Assembly: GCA_036365145.1 (NCBI GenBank)
Contig: JAEOAD010002232.1
Span: 2,301,001 to 2,365,000, forward strand
DNA length: 64,000 bases
Source: Orientallactaga sibirica
Taxonomy: Eukaryota > Chordata > Mammalia > Rodentia > Dipodidae
Direction of reading: 5' to 3'
In this document: piece by piece, positions 11,356 through 20,985 of the stretch
Numbering within the stretch: position 1 is the stretch's first letter
How the letters are laid out: the number at the start of each line of letters is the position of its first letter
Position numbers and translations under genes: made by a program
The notes under the pieces: model-generated
What the model was told of the DNA's origin: nothing
Database searches by the model: none
Seen by the model: only the letters and a program-made list of their open reading frames with translations

Positions 11356-11839
11356 CTTTTCTTTCAGTCTTCGCCGCAGCCTGTCTTTAGAAGACTGGAG
11401 TAGGGTGATTTTGGGCCGCTCCCCAATGCGCTCGGGAACACTGTCCTTACGCTTTGTTTCGGCCTCTGGCCCCCCTGGGGGCTGTGGGGTTGGCCTCTCA
11501 GAAGAGGTTGGGGTTGGGGTGTCAGGGCTGCGGGGAGGTTCAAGGCCACCGTGCCCAGTCTCCCCTGGGCTGTCCTCAATTTTGGGGCCGTCGATGGTCA
11601 CGGTCTCTTTGGCGTTGCGGTGGGTGCCTGCCTCTCCTTTGTCACCCGGTGGATGCTTCGTGTTGCCGTGGTGCCAGCGCCGGTTCTGGCTGTAGCCGTG
11701 GTGGGTGGGCCTCCCTGAGGGGTGGGGTCCTGAGCCCCCCTGGTAGGATTTCTGGTGGTCCCTGTTGTGTTTGGCACTGCCTGGTTGGTGGTCACCATGC
11801 TGTTGGGGCTTGTTCCCTCCTGGAGGTCTCTGTTGTCGT
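11356..11839 (-). CDS. CTIF: CTIF coding exon, basic Gly/His/Pro-rich middle region (copy 1, intact)
   Basis: This 484-bp exon has one base completing an Arg codon followed by 161 codons, so it enters in phase 2 and leaves on a codon boundary. It starts (R)RRQQRPPGGNKPQQHGDHQ, continues through HHGYSQNRRWHHG, NAKETVTIDGPK and PERIGERPKITLLQSS, and ends RRRLKEK. This matches the low-complexity segment before the MIF4G domain of CTIF, roughly residues 200-360 of the about 600-residue protein. The segment is rich in Gly, His, Arg and Pro and is probably disordered; in the human protein this half is associated with CBP80 binding. The acceptor on the minus strand is GCTTTACAG|ACGACAACAG and the donor is AAAGAAAAG|GTACCG. 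The open frame runs on past the donor into the intron, which is chance. The reading frame is unbroken here, unlike the duplicate at 15558-16040. I compared with human CTIF from memory only. Confidence 0.95.
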
Positions 11840-12761
11840 CTGTAAAGCAAAGTGGACAGGCAGAGAAGAAGGGAGGGTCACTAGGTGAGCTGGCCGAGGG
11901 TCCTACATCTGAACACTACGAGAACAAGCAGCCATCACCTGGTCCAGCCATCATTTTATCATCAAGCCCTCACTGAGAAACTTCCATGCGCCATCTGGGA
12001 GGAGGGAAACCAACCCTTCACTTAGCATCATCATTTTTATCCACTTCCGCAAGAATACACGCGCAATGTAGAACAAAAATCTGAGGGAACCAATAGAAAA
12101 TACAGAAACCCCTCCTCCTCTGTGCCCCACCACCAACTGCGTCTTCGGGAGCAGAGTTATCAGGAAAATATTCATGTGCGAACCCGTTCTTCAGAATGTG
12201 ACTTTTTGAAGATGGGGCCTTTCAAAATGTGAGCAAGTTAAAATCAGGGTGGGTCCTAGCCCAAGCTGCCTTAGGTTCTTATAATGAGGGGATACTGGAC
12301 ACACAAAATGACCAGAAGGGTGCCATACACAGACAGGCACCAGGTGGAGGACCCAGAGACAATGCCATCTGCAAAGGAAGAAGAGAGGAGAAATCAACCC
12401 TGCTGACTGGATCTTTGCTTTTCGGTCTCCCTCTGGAACTGTGATGAAAACAGATCTGTGTTTTAGCCATCCAGTGGGTGGCGTTTGTCCTAACACATGA
12501 ACATGGCATGATGTAACCAGTGGCTGCAGGCAGAGATGGACTCCCCGTGTCAGCACTTTCCAAGCTTTAGTAGCAAGCAGAAGGTACAGAAGGTAGGTGA
12601 AGGGGGTGTAGAGGAGGAACTTGCCCAGCCTCCTTCCCTGAGTGTGAGGCTGCGCCCTCCACGCACAGCAGTATGGCCACTCTTTATGTCACCCTCAAAC
12701 TGACTTCTGAGCTGTAACTTCATTATAGGACAGCTACATGCCTCTCAAAAATGGCGAAGTA
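11840..12761. other. CTIF: Unique intronic sequence 5' of the 484-bp exon
   Basis: Intron sequence within tandem unit 1, repeated at 16041-16966. The base just left of 11840 starts the exon (minus strand). No other coding segment seen. Confidence 0.5.
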
Positions 12762-12919
12762 GCTGGGCGTGGTGGTGCATACCTTTAATCCCAGCACTCG
12801 GGGGGCAGAGATAGGAGGATTGCCAAGAGTTCAAGGCCACCCTGAGACTAGATAGTGAATTCCAGGTCAGCCTGAGCTAGAGCGAGACCCTACCTCGAAA
12901 AACAAAAACAAACAAAAAT
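12762..12919 (+). repeat. B1 SINE
   Basis: GCTGGGCGTGGTGGTGCATA start, CAGCACTCGGGGGGCAGAG, then A-rich AAACAAAAACAAACAAAAA tail. Confidence 0.95.
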
Positions 12920-12944
12920 TGGCAAAATAGTGAAGAAGTTGGCA

Positions 12945-13051
12945 GACCTGGAATTCACTATGTATTCTCAGGGTGGCCTCAAACTCATGGCAATCCTCCT
13001 GCCTCTGCCTCTTGAGTGCTGGGCTTAAAAGCGTGCGCCACCATGCCTGGC
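12945..13051 (-). repeat. Partial B1 SINE
   Basis: GACCTGGAATTCACTATGTA to GCGTGCGCCACCATGCCTGG. It lacks the 3' part. It faces the B1 at 12762-12919 across a 25-bp gap, forming an inverted pair. Confidence 0.93.
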
Positions 13052-13308
13052 ACAATATAATTGTATTATTAAGACCAAACTATTTTAAAGGGATTGATTA
13101 TCACTTATATAAATTCAATTTCAATATCTACTTGATAAATTTTTACTGTGGAAATGTGAGTATCTTGGGTTGGATCAAATGCATTCTTACTTTCAGGTAT
13201 TTTTTACATATAGCAATAATTTATTCTGAAATATTCATTTAAATTTGTTGAGACACGATTCATGTCTTGTTAATAAAAGAGCAGCCATCTCACCTCAAAT
13301 ACCAGAAT

Positions 13309-13405
13309 AACTATGTAGTCTCAGGGTGGCCTTGAACTCACGGCGATCCTCCTACCTCTGCCTCCCGAGTGCTGGGATTAAAGGCATGTGCCACCACGCC
13401 CGGCT
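13309..13405 (-). repeat. Partial B1 SINE
   Basis: AACTATGTAGTCTCAGGGTG through GTGCCACCACGCCCGGCT. A minus-strand 5' portion of B1. Confidence 0.93.
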
Positions 13406-13460
13406 ATAAAATCTAGTTCTGGTAAAATAGTTTCATTCAATGTTTTACAGTTACATAGAC

Positions 13461-13678
13461 TTTAAAAAATATATTTTATTTATTTATTTGAGAGAGAGAA
13501 AGAGACAGAGAGAGAGAGAGGGAGAGAATGGGCGTGGCAGGGCATCTAGTCACTGCAAATGAACTCCAGACGCATGCGCCCCCTTGTGCATCTGGCTTAT
13601 GTGGGTCCTGGAGAATCAAACTGGGGTCCTTTGGGTTTGCTGGCAAATGCCTTAACTGCTAAACCATTTCTACAGCCC
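13461..13678 (-). repeat. B2-like SINE
   Basis: TTTAAAAAATATATTTTATT at the left, (GA)n, GCGCCCCCTTGTGCATCTGG, and CAGCCC at the right. Flanked by an ACATAGACTTT target duplication (13453-13463, 13681-13691). Confidence 0.95.
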
Positions 13679-13833
13679 ATACATAGACTTTTTTAAAGCA
13701 CAAACTAGTATGAATTTTTACACTGTAGCTAGCTCTGTGCACATCATGTGACCAAAGAGCTGTTAATCATTACTTCTGAAATTGAATCATCAGTTTCATG
13801 CATGTAGTTTTCAGGCATTTTAAAAAAAATTTG

Positions 13834-14002
13834 GGGGCTGGAGAGATGGCTTAGCAGTTAAGGTGCTTGTCTGCAAAGCCAAAGGATCCTGGTTTGATTC
13901 TCTAGTACCCATATGAGCCAGATGCACAAGGGGGTGCATGCATCTAGAGTTTATTTGCAGTGGTTGGATGCCCTGGCATGCCCATTTTCTCTCTCTCTTT
14001 CT
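13834..14002 (+). repeat. B2-like SINE truncated by the duplication junction
   Basis: GGGGCTGGAGAGATGGCTTA start. It stops abruptly at ...CTCTCTCTTTCT without its AAATA tail, where unit 2 begins. Confidence 0.93.
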
Positions 14003-14297
14003 GATTTAATGAGGCTTATGAAAGATGAAATAAGGTAATAAACAGAAAATGTGGTCTAAGAATCAGACTAGAGAGGTGAGTCAGATCCAAGATGCCTGTG
14101 GTTCACTTACGGTGAGCTTCAAAACTTGACATATGTGCCTGATGATCTATGTGATCTATACGATGCATCCACATACCCTACTGAGACCATCGAGCCCCCC
14201 ATGTACCCTACTGGGACCATCAGACCCCCCTGCAGGAGGTCTGCATATAGAATAATCATGAGGGTCTTTATCTACATGTCTTTAGTTTCTCTGTATG

Positions 14298-14404
14298 GTG
14301 CCCATTTTACAGATGAGTAAACTGGGGCTCAGAGAGCTTGGGTGACTTGTCTACAATCTACCCAGTTAGTTAAGAGTGAGGACTAAACTCCAGGCACTAC
14401 ATTG
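14298..14404 (-). repeat. MIR fragment (duplicate)
   Basis: Tandem-unit-2 copy of the MIR at 10095-10205. Confidence 0.8.
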
Positions 14405-15557
14405 CAGCTAGGTTGGTAAAACTCGAGAACTGAGCAGTCCTCCCGGCATGGCACTGGCCACTTAGAAGCTCACTGGGCTGAGCCACACATTGGCTGGCCA
14501 TCAGCTAGGAAGCTCTGCGAGGGGCCCACAGGAAGTGAATGGATTTTCTCTTGGGCTCAAGCCTTCATTCCCACAAGGAATGAGTGGGTGGGGAGGTACA
14601 TGAGGTGGGGACACAGGTATAAGATCTCAGAGTTGATCTGGGAAGAAGACTGCTCACCCCATCCTGTATGAGATAGCCTCTGGGTCAAAGGTCAAGAAGA
14701 GAAGGCCTAGGACCCTGGATTTTGAAATTTCCAGGAGGGAACACCCCCACAGGTTCTGCCTGCTGAATAGGGATGGCTTCCTGAGACTGGTTCCTCTGCA
14801 GGTAACCTCATCTCACTGTTGAGGCCAGGAGGGGCTGGGTGGTGACGCTTGCCTAGTATGCACAATGAACTTACTACTATCAGCAACGAATTGCTATTCC
14901 TTCCCTTGTGGTTTGGGGCCTCTGCTGCAGGTATAGAGCCGGTAAGGAAAAACACGCTCCTGGGAGCAAAGGGGAGGTTCCCTCTTCCGTCACATCAGCA
15001 TGGCTAGCTAGCACCTGCATGCACTGAGAAGGGCAGCTCCCGTGGGCACCTTCAGCCCTCCCTGGCATAGGGGATGAAGCTAGGAGGGGCAAGGCTGAGG
15101 CTACCTGATCCCACCTCATTTATGCCCTCTGTCCTGGTGGGGACTGAGCCTGCATGGGACTTTTGCTGGGAGAAATTTCACAAGCTCTCTGTGTCTATGC
15201 ATGCCCTCAGCACCAACTCCAGAAAAACACACCCTGGGCTCTTTCCTCCCACGTCTCCCTCAGCCTTTTTCCATTCTGAATGTTCATGCTTGGCCTCTCG
15301 GGACACAAAGCCAGAATGTTCTGAAGGGGTTCATGCACAGCCGGCCATGGGCATGCTTTATGGTGGCCCAGTGGTAGGTATGGCAGCGGTGGCCTGGTTG
15401 TGTCGTGTTCATATAGCCACAGAGTCCCTTGCCTCCCCTCACACAGAGGAACCCATCGTCTTTGCCCAAACTCCTCCCCAAGGCCACCCACCGAAGTGCC
15501 TACCTCTTGGCTGTCCTCCCTGGTGCAAGAGAACAAAGAAAATTCAATTACCGGTAC

Positions 15558-16040
15558 CTTTTCTTTCAGTCTTCGCCGCAGCCTGTCTTTAGAAGACTGG
15601 AGTAGGGTGATTTTGGGCCGCTCCCCAATGCGCTCGGGAACACTGTCCTTACGCTTTGTTTCGGCCTCTGGCCCCCCTGGGGGCTGTGGGGTTGGCCTCT
15701 CAGAAGAGGTTGGGGTTGGGGTGTCAGGGCTGCGGGGAGGTTCAAGGCCACCGTGCCCAGTCTCCCCTGGGCTGTCCTCATTTTGGGGCCGTCGATGGTC
15801 ACGGTCTCTTTGGCGTTGCGGTGGGTGCCTGCCTCTCCTTTGTCACCCGGTGGATGCTTCGTGTTGCCGTGGTGCCAGCGCCGGTTCTGGCTGTAGCCGT
15901 GGTGGGTGGGCCTCCCTGAGGGGTGGGGTCCTGAGCCCCCCTGGTAGGATTTCTGGTGGTCCCTGTTGTGTTTGGCACTGCCTGGTTGGTGGTCACCATG
16001 CTGTTGGGGCTTGTTCCCTCCTGGAGGTCTCTGTTGTCGT
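15558..16040 (-). pseudogene. CTIF: Second copy of the CTIF 484-bp exon, frameshifted
   Basis: This is a near-perfect repeat of the exon at 11356-11839, with the same acceptor (TTTACAG|ACGAC) and donor (AAAAG|GTACCG), inside the downstream unit of the 4.2-kb tandem duplication. It is 483 bp because one A is missing near 15780 (CTCATTTTGG against CTCAATTTTGG at 11574-11583). After ...VTIDGPK the frame shifts and reads about 70 unrelated residues to a TGA at 15566-15568, eight bases before the exon end. On the minus strand this copy lies upstream of the intact copy. A transcript using it, alone or with copy 1, would therefore be truncated before the MIF4G domain. Apart from the missing A I see no difference within the exon. 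It is either a very recent duplicate that has just broken or a sequencing/assembly error. Confidence 0.9.
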
Positions 16041-16966
16041 CTGTAAAGCAAAGTGGACAGGCAGAGAAGAAGGGAGGGTCACTAGGTGAGCTGGCCGAGG
16101 GTCCTACATCTGAACACTACGAGAACAAGCAGCCATCACCTGGTCCAGCCATCATTTTATCATCAAGCCCTCACTGAGAAACTTCCATGCGCCATCTGGG
16201 AGGAGGGAAACCAACCCTTCACTTAGCATCATCATTTTTATCCACTTCCGCAAGAATACACGCAATGTAGAACAAAAATCTGAGGGAACCAATAGAAAAT
16301 ACAGAAACCCCTCCTCCCTCTGTGCCCCACCACCAACTGCGTCTTCGGGGAGCAGAGTTATCAGGAAAATATTCATGTGCGAACCCCGTTCTTCAGAATG
16401 TGACTTTTTGAAGATGGGGGCCTTTCAAAATGTGAGCAAGTTAAAATCAGGGTGGGTCCTAGCCCAAGCTGCCTTAGGTTCTTATAATGAGGGGATACTG
16501 GACACACAAAATGACCAGAAGGGTGCCATACACAGACAGGCACCAGGTGGAGGACCCAGAGACAATGCCATCTGCAAAGGAAGAAGAGAGGAGAAATCAA
16601 CCCTGCTGACTGGATCTTTGCTTTCCGGTCTCCCTCTGGAACTGTGATGAAAACAGATCTGTGTTTTAGCCATCCAGTGGGTGGCCGTTTGTCCTAACAC
16701 ATGAACATGGCATGATGTAACCAGTGGCTGCAGGCAGAGATGGACTCCCCCGTGTCAGCACTTTCCAAGCTTTAGTAGCAAGCAGAAGGTACAGAAGGTA
16801 GGTGAAGGGGGTGTAGAGGAGGAACTTGCCCAGCCTCCTTCCCTGAGTGTGAGGCTGCGCCCTCCACGCACAGCAGTATGGCCACTCTTTATGTCACCCT
16901 CAAACTGACTTCTGAGCTGTAACTTCATTATAGGACAGCTACATGCCTCTCAAAAATGGCGAAGTA

Positions 16967-17124
16967 GCTGGGCGTGGTGGTGCATACCTTTAATCCCAGC
17001 ACTCGGGGGGCAGAGATAGGAGGATTGCCAAGAGTTCAAGGCCACCCTGAGACTAGATAGTGAATTCCAGGTCAGCCTGAGCTAGAGCGAGACCCTACCT
17101 CGAAAAACAAAAACAAACAAAAAT
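16967..17124 (+). repeat. B1 SINE (duplicate)
   Basis: Unit-2 copy of the B1 at 12762-12919. Confidence 0.95.
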
Positions 17125-17149
17125 TGGCAAAATAGTGAAGAAGTTGGCA

Positions 17150-17256
17150 GACCTGGAATTCACTATGTATTCTCAGGGTGGCCTCAAACTCATGGCAATC
17201 CTCCTGCCTCTGCCTCTTGAGTGCTGGGCTTAAAAGCGTGCGCCACCATGCCTGGC
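17150..17256 (-). repeat. Partial B1 SINE (duplicate)
   Basis: Unit-2 copy of 12945-13051, again inverted relative to its neighbour. Confidence 0.93.
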
Positions 17257-17512
17257 ACAATATAATTGTATTATTAAGACCAAACTATTTTAAGGGATTG
17301 ATTATCACTTATATAAATTCAATTTCAATATCTACTTGATAAATTTTTACTGTGGAAATGTGAGTATCTTGGGTTGGATCAAATGCATTCTTACTTTCAG
17401 GTATTTTTTACATATAGCAATAATTTATTCTGAAATATTCATTTAAATTTGTTGAGACACGATTCATGTCTTGTTAATAAAAGAGCAGCCATCTCACCTC
17501 AAATACCAGAAT

Positions 17513-17609
17513 AACTATGTAGTCTCAGGGTGGCCTTGAACTCACGGCGATCCTCCTACCTCTGCCTCCCGAGTGCTGGGATTAAAGGCATGTGCCACCA
17601 CGCCCGGCT
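17513..17609 (-). repeat. Partial B1 SINE (duplicate)
   Basis: Unit-2 copy of 13309-13405. Confidence 0.93.
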
Positions 17610-17663
17610 ATAAAATCTAGTTCTGGTAAAATAGTTTCATTCAATGTTTTACAGTTACATAGA

Positions 17664-17883
17664 CTTTTAAAAATATATTTTATTTATTTATTTGAGAGAG
17701 AGAAAGAGACAGAGAGAGAGAGAGAGGGAGAGAATGGGCGTGGCAGGGCATCTAGTCACTGCAAATGAACTCCAGACGCATGCGCCCCCTTGTGCATCTG
17801 GCTTATGTGGGTCCTGGAGAATCAAACTGGGGTCCTTTGGGTTTGCTGGCAAATGCCTTAACTGCTAAACCATTTCTACAGCC
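17664..17883 (-). repeat. B2-like SINE (duplicate)
   Basis: Unit-2 copy of 13461-13678. The (GA)n run is two bases longer here. Confidence 0.95.
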
Positions 17884-18039
17884 CATACATAGACTTTTTT
17901 AAAGCACAAACTAGTATGAATTTTTACACTGTAGCTAGCTCTGTGCACATCATGTGACCAAAGAGCTGTTAATCATTACTTCTGAAATTGAATCATCAGT
18001 TTCATGCATGTAGTTTTCAGGCATTTTAAAAAAAATTTG

Positions 18040-18252
18040 GGGGCTGGAGAGATGGCTTAGCAGTTAAGGTGCTTGTCTGCAAAGCCAAAGGATCCTGGTT
18101 TGATTCTCTAGTACCCATATGAGCCAGATGCACAAGGGGGTGCATGCATCTAGAGTTTATTTGCAGTGGTTGGATGCCCTGGCATGCCCATTTTCTCTCT
18201 CTCTTTCTGCCTCTTTCTCTCTCTCTCTCTCTCCAATAAATAAATAAATGAA
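18040..18252 (+). repeat. B2-like SINE, full length
   Basis: Unit-2 copy of 13834-14002 that continues through CTCTCTCTCCAATAAATAAA into a normal tail. Confidence 0.94.
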
Positions 18253-18458
18253 ATTTTTATTTATTTATTTGAGCAAGAAAGAAAGACAGAGAGAAAGAGG
18301 TAGATAGAGGGAGAGAGAGAATAGGCACACCAGGTGCTCTTGCCACTGCAAATGAACTCCAGATGCATGCACCACTTTGTGTATCTGGCTTTATATGAGT
18401 ACTGGGGAATCAAACCTGGATCTTTAGGCTTTGCAGGCAAGAGCCATCTCCCCAGCCC
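18253..18458 (-). repeat. B2-like SINE
   Basis: TTTTTATTTATTTATTTGAG at the left and CATCTCCCCAGCCC at the right. It sits tail-to-tail with the preceding plus-strand copy, making an inverted pair. Confidence 0.94.
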
Positions 18459-18488
18459 ACATTCTTACTTTCTGTTTAAGTTAATGAG

Positions 18489-18655
18489 GTCAAGGCATGG
18501 TGGTGCACACCCGTAATCCCAGAACTGGGGGAATGGAGCAGAGGCAGGAGGATTGCTACAAGTTCACTGTCAACTTGAGCTACACAGTGAATTCTAGTCC
18601 AGCCTGGGCTACAAAAGGAGACCCCGTTACAAAAAGCCAAGAAAAAAACTTAATG
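18489..18655 (+). repeat. Older B1-like SINE
   Basis: GTCAAGGCATGGTGGTGCAC, CGTAATCCCAGAACTGG, CAGCCTGGGCTACAAAAGG, A-rich tail. Confidence 0.85.
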
Positions 18656-18744
18656 GAAAAAATCTATTTTCTCACTGAAATGTTTTCTGCCCAATGGTGG
18701 AGCTTTAGGAAAATTAAAATGGGTGAGTGAGGGATTGATGTGGA

Positions 18745-19142
18745 GCCATATTCTTGCTTCTACACAAACGGCAACTTACAACACACTGTATATTAGGAAA
18801 GAAATAAGTCTAATAGGTCTGAAGGGAAATTGTACAATTTGTTTCAAAAACCTGTAAAGCATGCAACCATTGGCCTTGGCAAGTCCATCTGTGGCAGATA
18901 TCCAAAGGAAATAATCACAGATGTACGTGAGGATTTAGGCACAATGACATGCATCATAGCAAATGGGACAGTCAAAAATGTGCAGAGTTCACTCTTGTTG
19001 ATGGAGACATGGTGTCATCTAAGGCCGAGTACTTATATGTGTGGGGAAATCTAGAAGTAGGGGCAATCATCTCTGGGAGATGGGATATGGATTTTCCTTT
19101 ACTTTTTTGTATTTTCCAAATGAACGTGATTTTATTTATTTA
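18745..19142 (+). repeat. Ancient L1 (L1M-type) 3' UTR fragment
   Basis: AAAGGAAATAATCACAGATG, AGGATTTAGGCACAATGACA, ATCTCTGGGAGATGGGATATGG and TTTTGTATTTTCCAAATGAA occur in the order typical of old mammalian L1M 3' ends. No ORF2 coding is present. Confidence 0.65.
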
Positions 19143-19143
19143 C

Positions 19144-19206
19144 AAAGGGTCTCACTATGTAGGCCAGGCTGGTGTCGAATTTTCAATTCTGCATTATCAT
19201 GTCTGG
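19144..19206 (-). repeat. B1 fragment
   Basis: AAAGGGTCTCACTATGTAGG then CCAGGCTGGTGTCGAAT. Short minus-strand piece. Confidence 0.7.
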
Positions 19207-19360
19207 ATGTTGATATCTACTATTATTCTTTGTTTTCCTTCAATTAGAGATCTTTCTGGGATCTGGAATGACAAGTGATGTTCAACTGAGACCTTGACAT
19301 TGGGCTTTGTGTTGGGACTCTGAACTTGGTTCAACTTTCTTTCTTTTTTTTGAGACTGAC

Positions 19361-19610
19361 TTTTTTTTTTTTTTTAATGCGCGCACGCGAGAAAGAGAGA
19401 GAGAGAGAGAGAGAGGGAATGAGAATTGGTGCACCAGGGCCTCCAGCCAGTGTAATAAAATTCCAGATGTGTGTGCTACCTTGTGTGCATGTGTGACCTT
19501 GTGCACTTGCATCACCTTGTGTGCCTGGCTTAAGTGGGATCTGAAGAGCCAAACATGAGTCCTTAGGCTTTGCAGGCAAGCACCTTAACAGCTAAACCAT
19601 CTCTCTAGCC
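19361..19610 (-). repeat. B2-like SINE with internal ACCTTGTG repeats
   Basis: Poly-T, (GA)n, and CATCTCTCTAGCC at the right. In its middle, ACCTTGTG occurs three times about 20 bases apart (19478-19530), so it is longer than the common copies. Confidence 0.9.
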
Positions 19611-19959
19611 TGTGGTTCAAGTTTCCATCTTAGCTAGCCTTCTCTGACCTGGCTCTGGTTGGCCACGATGCAAGGGGGTTAATGTCTTGTTACTAGCTAC
19701 TAGTGACTAGGGAAAAGTCCATATAACCTACTGGGCCTCCCTTGACATACAGGGGCTTCTCCTTGTTACTACTAGGTAGGAGAAGGGATTAGCTCTCACT
19801 TATACTGTGGGGATAGGAGCTGTCACCACTGGGTGGTGAAGTCCTGACTCCCCACCAGGTGCCCTGTGACTTCATCTTCCACAGTGGGCAAGGGCTCTTG
19901 CTTCCTGCTGGCTGGAGCTAGTTTTGTCAGCCTTCGAAGTAGCAACCTTTGACACAGAG
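19611..19959. other. Unique sequence
   Basis: Nothing recognised in these 350 bases. Confidence 0.45.
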
Positions 19960-20269
19960 GGAGAGTGTATCGGTTACTTTTGCATCTCTGTGACAAAATA
20001 TTTAATAGAAGCAGAAGCCGACTTATTTGGGCTCAGTCCAGAGGGCTTAAACACATTTGTTGGCCCCATGCTTTGGTTTCTGGGCAGGCCACTGTTGTGG
20101 TTAGGAGTGTGTGGTGGAGGAAAGCTTTCACATTATGGCTGATCAGGAAGTCCAGACAACGAGCCAGGAAGCGGTCACAGACAAGAGAGCTCCAAAGACT
20201 TGTTCCCAGTGATCTTTCTCCAGCTAGGCTCCACCTGCCAAAGTTTCTAGAACGCCTTTAAAAAAAAAT

Positions 20270-20305
<36 letters not shown>

Positions 20306-20600
20306 GAGCAACAGACAGAGAGAGAAAGAGGCAGATAGAGAGAGAATAGGGGTGCCAGGGCCTCCAACCACTGCAAACGAACTCCAGTTGCATGCACCAC
20401 TTTGTGCATCTGGCTTACGTGGGTCCTAGGGAACTGAGCCTTGAACCCGGGTCTGTAGGCTTCACAGGCAAGCGCTTAACCGCTAAGCCATCTCTCCAGC
20501 CCTCTAAAACCTCTTTAAATAGCACCACTAACTAGCTTTCAAGCTTTCCACACATGAGCCTGTGAGAGATGTTTCATATTCAATATAACATAATGATAAC
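19960..20600 (+). repeat. Rodent medium-reiteration element (RMER1-like), split by a SINE
   Basis: GGTTACTTTTGCATCTCTGT, then GACAAAATATTTAATAGAAG, and a far end ACACATGAGCCTGTGAGAGA then TTTCATATTCAA. I recognise this pattern from rodent RMER1-type repeats. It is interrupted at 20258-20502 by a B2-like SINE. Confidence 0.45.
20258..20502 (-). repeat. B2-like SINE
   Basis: (TTTA)n tail at the left, CATCTCTCCAGCCC at the right. Imperfect target copies AACGCCTTTAAA and AACCTCTTTAAA flank it. Confidence 0.95.
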
Positions 20601-20799
20601 AGAGAGGGGTTCCTCATCCCCCAAAGGATGAAAATCCCAAGTCCTTACTTGGGATCTTGGCCACTGCTCGGTGGGAATGGGTCCCTTGTGACAGTCTGAT
20701 GAGGGAGGATGCCAGGTTTATCTATGGGCCTACTGTGGAGTTGTAGGCAGAGCCATGTTTTTTCCTAGGGCTTTTGGTTAAGTAGAACAGTTAAAGCCT

Positions 20800-20985
20800 G
20801 GGGCCAGGGAGACGATTCAACAGTTAAAGTTGTTTGCTTACAAAGCCTGATGGCTTGTGTTTGATTCACCAGTACTAAAGCCAGATGCATTAAGTAGCAC
20901 AGGTATCTGGAGTTTATTTGTAGTGGCAAAAGGCCCTGGCATACCTATATTCTCTCTCTGTCTCTCTCTTTCTCTCAAAACCAAG
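20800..20985 (+). repeat. Old B2-like SINE
   Basis: GGGCCAGGGAGACGATTCAA start, TGTGTTTGATTCACCAG, TCTGGAGTTTATTTG, (CT)n. Confidence 0.88.

Larger units (their letters stand above)
9800..14002. repeat. 4.2-kb tandem duplication, unit 1
   Basis: The unit begins at GATTTAATGAGGCTTATG (9800) and runs to ...TCTCTCTCTTTCT (14002), where unit 2 starts with the same GATTTAATGAGG. The offset between the two starts is 4203 bp. The unit contains a MIR fragment, the intact 484-bp CTIF exon with flanking intron, several B1 pieces, a minus-strand B2-like SINE, and a plus-strand B2-like SINE that is cut short by the junction. Confidence 0.97.
14003..18208. repeat. 4.2-kb tandem duplication, unit 2
   Basis: This is a direct, head-to-tail repeat of 9800-14002 containing the broken CTIF exon copy. 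Identity is very high. Differences are mostly one-base insertions or deletions in C, G or A runs (for example CCTCCGGC/CCTCCCGGC, AACACCCCAC/AACACCCCCAC), with only about nine substitutions noticed. The plus-strand B2-like SINE at the end continues intact past 18208 into its normal CT-rich and AAATA tail. The right edge is therefore original flank and the novel junction is at 14002/14003. Confidence 0.97.

Noticed and set aside
11198..11888. Long plus-strand frames opposite the CTIF exon
   Set aside because: They are antisense shadows of a GC-rich coding exon.
19924..20142. Frame starting MSAFEVATFDTEGE as a gene
   Set aside because: It lies in an RMER1-like repeat that is interrupted by a SINE.
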